This document shows positions 41,549 to 45,727 of a stretch of DNA of 45,727 bases, one piece after another (the first letter of the stretch is position 1; every line of letters begins with the position of its first letter). Origin of the DNA: Caballeronia udeis (GTDB taxonomy: Bacteria > Pseudomonadota > Gammaproteobacteria > Burkholderiales > Burkholderiaceae); NCBI RefSeq assembly GCF_001544555.2, contig NZ_FCOK02000080.1, positions 1-45,727 of the forward strand. Direction: 5' to 3'. A program made the position numbers and the translations under genes. Below the pieces are notes generated by a model. The model did no database searches. It had not been told where the DNA came from and saw nothing but the letters and a program-made list of their open reading frames with translations.

Positions 41549-41590
41549 GGGTTTCACATACTTACACGGGCTTCACAGCCTCTTTCTTTT

Positions 41591-42658
41591 ATGCGCTACG
41601 ACCTCGAGTTGCCTTCGCAGCCTTCCGCTTCGCATCGCGTTGCGGTGCTGCTGATCAATCTCGGCACGCCGGACGCGCCCACGCCCAAGGCCGTGCGCAA
41701 GTACCTTGCGCAATTCTTGTCGGACCCGCGGGTGGTGGAAATTCCGGCGCTCGCGTGGCAGGTGATCCTGCGGCTGGCAATCCTGCCGTTTCGCGGCCGG
41801 GCGTCGGCGAAGAAATATGCCCAGGTATGGCTGCCCGAAGGCTCGCCCCTGCGGGTCTATACGGAAAAGCAGGTGGAAGCGTTGCGGCGCTTGTTCATGG
41901 TGAACGACTATCACGTGATAGTTGACTACGCCATGCGCTACGGGACGCCCGGCATTCCGGCCATGATGAATCAACTCAAGCTGGAAGGCGCCGAGCGCGT
42001 GCTGCTGGTGCCCATGTATCCGCAATATTCGTCGTCGACCACGGCCACCGCGTTCGACGATGCATTCAACGCCTTGCGGCGCGTGCGCAACCAGCCGGAA
42101 CTGCGCACCATCCGCCAATATGCTGACCATCCGGCCTATATTGGCGCGCTGGCCGAGCAGGTGCGGGACTATTGGCGGCATCACGGCCAGCCGGACTTCG
42201 CGGCGGGCGACCGGCTGGTGCTGAGCTTCCACGGCGTGCCCAAGCGCACCATGGATCTTGGCGATCCGTATCACGATCAGTGTCAACAGACCGGATCGTT
42301 GCTCATGGCTGCGCTCGGGCTATCGCCGGTCGAATGCCGGGTGACATTTCAATCACGTTTTGGCCGGGCAGAATGGCTGCAGCCTTATACCGCACCCTCG
42401 CTGGCCGAACTTGGCGCGGCGGGCGTGAAGCGGGTGGACGTGTTCTGCCCGGGCTTTACGTCGGATTGCCTGGAAACCATTGAGGAAATCGGCATTGAAG
42501 TGCGTGATGAATTTCTGCACGCGGGTGGCAAGGATTTTCACCGGATTCCCTGCCTGAATGCATCGCCGGCCTGGATCAAGGCGCTGGGCGAAATTGTCGC
42601 GCAGCACCTGCAAGGCTGGCCGGTTCAGGTGCCGCAAACGCTGAGCGCGGCCGCATAG
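41591..42658 (+). CDS. hemH: Ferrochelatase
   Basis: Ferrochelatase inserts iron into protoporphyrin IX, the last step of heme synthesis. The 355-residue protein starts MRYDLELPSQ and has VLLINLGTPDAP, the catalytic-His block VLSFHGVPKRTMDLGDPY, CQQTG, and the C-terminal CPGFTSDCLETIEEI. ATG 41591 was preferred because the family blocks begin about 20 residues later and a consensus -10 lies just upstream. No Shine-Dalgarno sequence is visible before it. The open frame extends upstream into the end of hrcA without similarity. Confidence 0.95.
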   Translation: MRYDLELPSQPSASHRVAVLLINLGTPDAPTPKAVRKYLAQFLSDPRVVEIPALAWQVILRLAILPFRGRASAKKYAQVWLPEGSPLRVYTEKQVEALRRLFMVNDYHVIVDYAMRYGTPGIPAMMNQLKLEGAERVLLVPMYPQYSSSTTATAFDDAFNALRRVRNQPELRTIRQYADHPAYIGALAEQVRDYWRHHGQPDFAAGDRLVLSFHGVPKRTMDLGDPYHDQCQQTGSLLMAALGLSPVECRVTFQSRFGRAEWLQPYTAPSLAELGAAGVKRVDVFCPGFTSDCLETIEEIGIEVRDEFLHAGGKDFHRIPCLNASPAWIKALGEIVAQHLQGWPVQVPQTLSAAA

Positions 42659-42677
42659 ACCATCTTACTGAGCACTT

Positions 42678-43085
42678 GTGAACTACCAGATCTCAACGGA
42701 CTCCGGCGCGCGCCTTCGTATCGACAAATGGCTGTGGGCAGCGCGCTTTTTTAAAACGCGTTCACTGGCTGGCGACGCCGTGGAGAAGGGCCGCGTGCGA
42801 ATTGGCGGCGCGAACGTGAAGCCGTCCAAGGATGTGCGCGTGGGCGATCTCGTGGAGATCGAGATTGAACACGTGCTTTGGCAAGTGAACGTGCTGGGAA
42901 TTTGCGAAGTGCGCGGTCCCGCACCCATTGCGCAGACGCTTTATGCGGAAACCGATTCCGGGCGGGAAAAACGCGTGGCGGAGAATGAGCGGAGGAAGAC
43001 GTATCGCGAGCCGGCAGCCGCATTGCAGGGTCGCCCAACCAAGCGCGACCGGCGCATTATCGACAAACTTTCAGGTTCGGACTGA
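42678..43085 (+). CDS. hslR: S4-domain RNA-binding heat-shock protein (Hsp15/HslR family)
   Basis: This is a 135-residue basic protein. The N-terminal S4 fold (RLRIDKWLWAARFFKTRSLA, then VEKGRVRIGG and PSKDVRVGDLVEI) matches Hsp15, which binds 50S subunits carrying stalled nascent chains. The C-terminal tail is rich in Arg and Lys (KRDRRIIDKLSGSD). The start is GTG 42678; no in-frame ATG lies nearby. It begins 20 bases after hemH and is probably co-transcribed with it. Its last 29 bases overlap the end of a small convergent ORF. Confidence 0.9.
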   Translation: MNYQISTDSGARLRIDKWLWAARFFKTRSLAGDAVEKGRVRIGGANVKPSKDVRVGDLVEIEIEHVLWQVNVLGICEVRGPAPIAQTLYAETDSGREKRVAENERRKTYREPAAALQGRPTKRDRRIIDKLSGSD

Positions 43086-43218
43086 AAAAGTGTTCCATGG
43101 TGGCCGAAATGCCGCCGTACTCCGTGGTGCGGTCATTGACCGCGCCTGACATGCAGATGGTCGTGGTGCCGCCAACGAGTACCAATGCGACGATCGCAAT
43201 TGCAAAGGTCAGTTTCAT
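43057..43218 (-). CDS. Small membrane or secreted protein (53 aa)
   Basis: This minus-strand ORF begins MKLTFAIAIVALVLVGGTT, a hydrophobic signal or anchor helix after a Lys. About 30 polar residues follow, with two Cys (one near residue 22, one at the penultimate position), ending NLKVCR. A strong AGGGGG ribosome site lies 6 bases before ATG 43218. It overlaps hslR tail to tail by 29 bases. The N-terminus resembles a signal peptide without a clear cleavage box. I do not recognise a family. A terminator-like hairpin lies in its leader. Confidence 0.55.
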   Translation of the reverse strand: MKLTFAIAIVALVLVGGTTTICMSGAVNDRTTEYGGISATMEHFFSPNLKVCR

Positions 43219-43248
43219 GGGCACCCCCTGTAACAACGCAACAACTCT

Positions 43249-43289
43249 GAAAAACGGGCGCTAGAGCTGACTTGAAACAAGCTTTAGCG
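43249..43289 (-). terminator. Terminator-like hairpin in the leader of the small membrane-protein gene
   Basis: On the minus strand CGCTAAAGCT (from 43289) pairs with AGCTCTAGCG (to 43259), 9 of 10 pairs, with an 11-base loop. CCCGTTTTT follows, ending near 43250. It lies about 30 bases upstream of ATG 43218. No leftward gene precedes it, so it may be an attenuator or the end of a short RNA. Confidence 0.45.
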
Positions 43290-43469
43290 ATTAAAAAAAC
43301 TTGGCTTCGGGCAATCGTAAGATTAGGGTTAACTAGTGCTTCCGGAGTCATGTTCGAAGTGTAGGCGAGCAAATCAACCGGCTCAATCTGAATCTGATGA
43401 CAGGTCGAAAATGGTTGTAACCGGCCATTTCCGCAGCCTAGAAATGGTCCCGGAAAGCGCGTGCAACCC

Positions 43470-43497
43470 CTTGAAAACGCTCGTCTGAGCCTCAGAT
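43470..43497 (+). promoter_or_regulatory. Sigma-32-like promoter upstream of grpE
   Basis: CTTGAAA (43470-43476) matches the heat-shock -35 exactly. After 13 bases CCTCAGAT (43490-43497) partly matches the CCCCATNT -10. It lies about 180 bases upstream of grpE. The sequence CTTGAAAACG recurs before dnaK at 44743. Confidence 0.55.
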
Positions 43498-43676
43498 GGG
43501 TTGCTTAGGACGAACACAGGATGCACCCCGCTTTACTCGCACCGTCTGCCGTTGAGGCCCGTTGTGTTTTTGCAACGTTGAGTTGGCGGTTATCATCGGC
43601 AGCTTTTTGATGAGCCGAACCCGCAACGTTGCGTTCGATTTCACCCGTTTTCACCCATAGCAAAATCTCAAGCGAC

Positions 43677-44258
43677 ATGGAAAACACGCAAGACAACTCC
43701 GCGAGCCAGAACCCCACGCCCGCCGACAATCCCGCGGCGGCTCAAACTATCCAGCAGCCCGGCGTGCCGGACGCGACTTCCGCACCGGAAACCGTCGACG
43801 CGAACGAAACCGAGGCATTGCTCGCCGAAGCGCAAGCGCGGGCAGCGTCGTTGCAAGAAGAGTTTTTGCGCGCGAAAGCCGAGACCGAGAATGTGCGGCG
43901 CCGGGCGCAGGAAGATGTGCAGAAGGCGCATAAATTCGCGATCGAAAATTTCGCGGAAAACCTGTTGCCGGTGCTCGACAGCCTGGAAGCCGCGCTGACG
44001 CATTCATCCACCGACCTGGCAAAAGTCCGCGAAGGCGTTGAGCTGACGCTGCGCCAACTGACCGCTGCGCTCGAAAAGGGCCGTGTGGTCGAGGTCAATC
44101 CGGTTGGCGAGAAGTTCGATCCACATCGCCATCAGGCTATTTCGATGGTGCCGGCCGACCAGGACGCGAACACGGTGGTTTCGGTGCTGCAAAAGGGCTA
44201 TGTGATCGCGGACCGCGTTTTGCGTCCGGCGCTGGTCACCGTTGCCGCGCCGAAATAA
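43677..44258 (+). CDS. grpE: Nucleotide exchange factor GrpE
   Basis: GrpE releases ADP from DnaK. The 193-residue protein has an acidic, Gln/Pro-rich disordered N-terminus (about 1-45). A long helix follows (AEAQARAASLQEEFLRAKAE, then NVRRRAQEDVQKAHKFAIEN), and a C-terminal beta-wing with VVEVNPVGEKFDPHRHQAIS and VLQKGYVIADRVLRPALV. ATG 43677 was chosen over an upstream in-frame start at 43629 because it gives the usual acidic beginning. It precedes a thioredoxin-like gene and dnaK on the same strand. Confidence 0.96.
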   Translation: MENTQDNSASQNPTPADNPAAAQTIQQPGVPDATSAPETVDANETEALLAEAQARAASLQEEFLRAKAETENVRRRAQEDVQKAHKFAIENFAENLLPVLDSLEAALTHSSTDLAKVREGVELTLRQLTAALEKGRVVEVNPVGEKFDPHRHQAISMVPADQDANTVVSVLQKGYVIADRVLRPALVTVAAPK

Positions 44259-44283
44259 GCGTTTCAGCTAAAGACGCTGCTGC

Positions 44284-44679
44284 ATGGCCAATATCCCCGT
44301 CGACGCCTCCGCGTTTGCCGTTTTTGACATGCAGGAGTTGAGCGCCGAGACGTTCGATGCCGGTCTTGAGTCGGCAGCGGACGAATTGGCCGTCGTGTTT
44401 TTCTGGGGTTTCGAGTGCTTCAACTGCGAAATCGCGAAGAAGGCGATGCTCGCGAAACCGGACGAAATCCGGGCACTCGGGCTGAAATGGTTTCACAGCA
44501 ACGTTTACGAGCATCGCGATCTCGGCCGCCGTTTCATGCTGCATGGCGTGCCAACGTGGTTCTTCTTCTACCGGGGCAAGCGCCTGGGACGAGCAACCGG
44601 CTGGCATGGGCTTGGCCAGTTCGAAGCCGCTGTCGCCGCTGCCCGCGAGAAAATCCGGGCGCTCGAAGCGAAAGCTTGA
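44284..44679 (+). CDS. Thioredoxin-family protein between grpE and dnaK
   Basis: The 131-residue protein has a thioredoxin fold with the redox motif WGFECFNCEIAK (Cys45 and Cys48) and the cis-Pro loop GVPTWFFF (Pro90). CFNC differs from the usual CGPC, so its redox potential and partners may differ. No signal peptide is present, so it should be cytoplasmic. It starts 25 bases after grpE, the same placement as in other Burkholderiaceae chaperone operons, which suggests a redox role linked to DnaK or to heat and oxidative stress. The substrate is unknown. Confidence 0.88.
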   Translation: MANIPVDASAFAVFDMQELSAETFDAGLESAADELAVVFFWGFECFNCEIAKKAMLAKPDEIRALGLKWFHSNVYEHRDLGRRFMLHGVPTWFFFYRGKRLGRATGWHGLGQFEAAVAAAREKIRALEAKA

Positions 44680-44742
44680 GCAGGCAAGTCAGGAAAAGTT
44701 TCAGATCGGCTGAAAAAAAGCGGGAAAGCATCAGTTTTTGGT

Positions 44743-44769
44743 CTTGAAAACGATGCGAACGCTCTTATT
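44743..44769 (+). promoter_or_regulatory. Sigma-32-like promoter upstream of dnaK
   Basis: CTTGAAA (44743-44749) is a perfect heat-shock -35. After 12 bases CTCTTATT (44762-44769) is a partial -10. It lies 107 bases upstream of the dnaK ATG, in the 197-base gap after the thioredoxin-like gene. It shares CTTGAAAACG with the grpE promoter. Confidence 0.55.
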
Positions 44770-44876
44770 TGGCGTACAGGGTTAAATTTTGGGCGTCCGG
44801 ATAGCGAATTCGATCGTCAACACGTCGAAAACGCAAAATCGGGCCTGCTGCAATCAAAGTCAGGAGAGTGATAAAA

Positions 44877-45727
44877 ATGGGCAGAATCATTGGTATCGAT
44901 CTGGGCACGACGAACTCGTGCGTCGCGATCATGGAAGGCAACACGGTCAAGGTGATTGAGAACGCGGAAGGCACGCGCACCACGCCGTCGATCATCGCTT
45001 ATGTGGACGACAACGAAATTCTCGTCGGCGCGCCGGCGAAGCGCCAGTCGGTGACGAACCCGAGGAACACGCTGTACGCAGTCAAACGGTTGATTGGCCG
45101 CCGTTTCGACGAAAAAGAAGTGCAAAAGGACATCGCGCTGATGCCTTACAAGATCGTGCGCGCCGATAACGGCGACGCCTGGGTCGAAGCCCGCGATCAA
45201 AAACTGGCACCGCCGCAAATTTCGGCTGAAGTGCTGCGCAAGATGAAGAAGACCGCCGAAGACTATCTCGGCGAAGAAGTGACGGAAGCCGTGATTACGG
45301 TTCCGGCCTACTTTAACGACAGCCAGCGTCAGGCGACGAAAGACGCTGGCCGTATCGCCGGTCTGGAAGTGAAGCGGATCATCAACGAACCGACCGCAGC
45401 CGCGCTCGCGTTCGGCCTGGACAAGAACGAAAAGGGCGATCGCAAGATTGCGGTGTACGACCTGGGCGGCGGTACGTTCGACGTGTCGATCATCGAAATC
45501 GCGGACGTTGACGGTGAGAAGCAGTTCGAAGTGCTCTCCACGAACGGCGACACGTTCCTTGGCGGCGAAGATTTTGACCAGCGCATCATTGACTACATCA
45601 TCTCCGAGTTCAAGAAGGATCAAGGCGTTGACCTGAGCAAGGACGTGCTCGCGCTGCAACGCCTGAAAGAAGCGGCTGAAAAGGCGAAGATCGAGTTGTC
45701 GTCTGCTGCTCAGACCGAAATCAACCT
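44877..45727 (+). CDS. dnaK: Chaperone DnaK (Hsp70), 5' part
   Basis: The gene runs off the right edge; 283 complete codons are present. The N-terminal ATPase domain shows GIDLGTTNSCVAIMEG (phosphate 1), VPAYFNDSQRQATKDAG, RIINEPTAAALAFG and YDLGGGTFDVSIIE (phosphate 2). CAGGAGAGTG precedes ATG 44877. It follows grpE and the thioredoxin-like gene on the same strand, with its own heat-shock-type promoter. The peptide-binding domain lies beyond the window. Confidence 0.97.
   Translation, partial: MGRIIGIDLGTTNSCVAIMEGNTVKVIENAEGTRTTPSIIAYVDDNEILVGAPAKRQSVTNPRNTLYAVKRLIGRRFDEKEVQKDIALMPYKIVRADNGDAWVEARDQKLAPPQISAEVLRKMKKTAEDYLGEEVTEAVITVPAYFNDSQRQATKDAGRIAGLEVKRIINEPTAAALAFGLDKNEKGDRKIAVYDLGGGTFDVSIIEIADVDGEKQFEVLSTNGDTFLGGEDFDQRIIDYIISEFKKDQGVDLSKDVLALQRLKEAAEKAKIELSSAAQTEIN

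Larger units (their letters stand above)
43219..43676. other. Intergenic region between the small membrane-protein gene and grpE
   Basis: These 458 bases hold divergent control regions. They contain a hairpin (43259-43289) in the leftward leader, an inverted repeat AAATGG-10-CCATTT (43409-43430) of unknown role, and a sigma-32-like promoter (43470-43497). The last 180 bases form the grpE leader; I see no other gene in it. Confidence 0.5.

Noticed and set aside
1..45727. tRNA, rRNA, CRISPR arrays, insertion sequences, prophage or replication origin
   Set aside because: I saw no transposase, integrase, regularly spaced repeats, DnaA-box cluster or tRNA-like folds with CCA ends in my reading.

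Overview
The window is high-GC chromosomal DNA with the gene content and gene order of a beta-proteobacterium in the Burkholderiaceae. Paraburkholderia or Caballeronia is my best guess, from synteny and protein style only. The diagnostic blocks are queA-tgt-yajC-secD-secF, oxyR next to a catalase and dps, glcDEF, yhdP-nit2-tldD, nadK-recN facing hrcA, and grpE-thioredoxin-like-dnaK. Nearly everything is housekeeping or stress physiology. I see no rRNA, tRNA, CRISPR array, insertion sequence or prophage. The only mobile-type modules are two small toxin-antitoxin loci: brnTA at 1.6-2.2 kb and a Phd/PIN pair at 36.8-37.5 kb.

Layout. 0-1.6 kb: the end of an unidentified gene, a terminator and an MHS-family (citrate/metabolite:H+) transporter. 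1.6-2.2 kb: brnTA, with brnT probably frameshifted. 2.4-8.5 kb (minus strand): queA, tgt, yajC, secD, secF, combining tRNA queuosine synthesis with the Sec accessory complex. 8.8-15 kb (plus): recG, oxyR, a short leader ORF, catalase, a small membrane protein and dps, an oxidative-stress cluster. 15.1-17.7 kb: ubiA, convergent with yggS-proC. 17.7-23.3 kb (minus): a lone GlcD-like FAD oxidase, then glcD, glcE and glcF for glycolate oxidation. 23.5-25.4 kb (plus): a PduO-type cobalamin adenosyltransferase and hmp, which carries a good NsrR operator. 25.5-33.7 kb (minus): yhdP, nit2, tldD, then aroG with its own leader region. 33.9-36.7 kb: glnE. 37.6-40.1 kb (minus): nadK-recN. 40.4-45.7 kb (plus): hrcA, hemH, an S4-domain RNA-binding protein, grpE, a thioredoxin-like gene and dnaK (cut by the window edge).

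The strongest non-routine signal is upstream of aroG. A 21-codon leader ORF has seven consecutive aromatic codons (FYFYFFW). It is followed by an intrinsic terminator, and 1:2 and 2:3 pairings can be drawn alongside the 3:4 terminator. This is the full architecture of ribosome-mediated transcription attenuation for a DAHP synthase. Other items worth attention are a two-copy hairpin element with compensatory stem changes (about 250 and 7300), a strongly initiated 33-codon ORF in front of the catalase, a likely frameshift in a G5 tract of brnT, two matching sigma-32-like promoters before grpE and dnaK, and a small minus-strand membrane-protein gene with a terminator-like hairpin in its leader.
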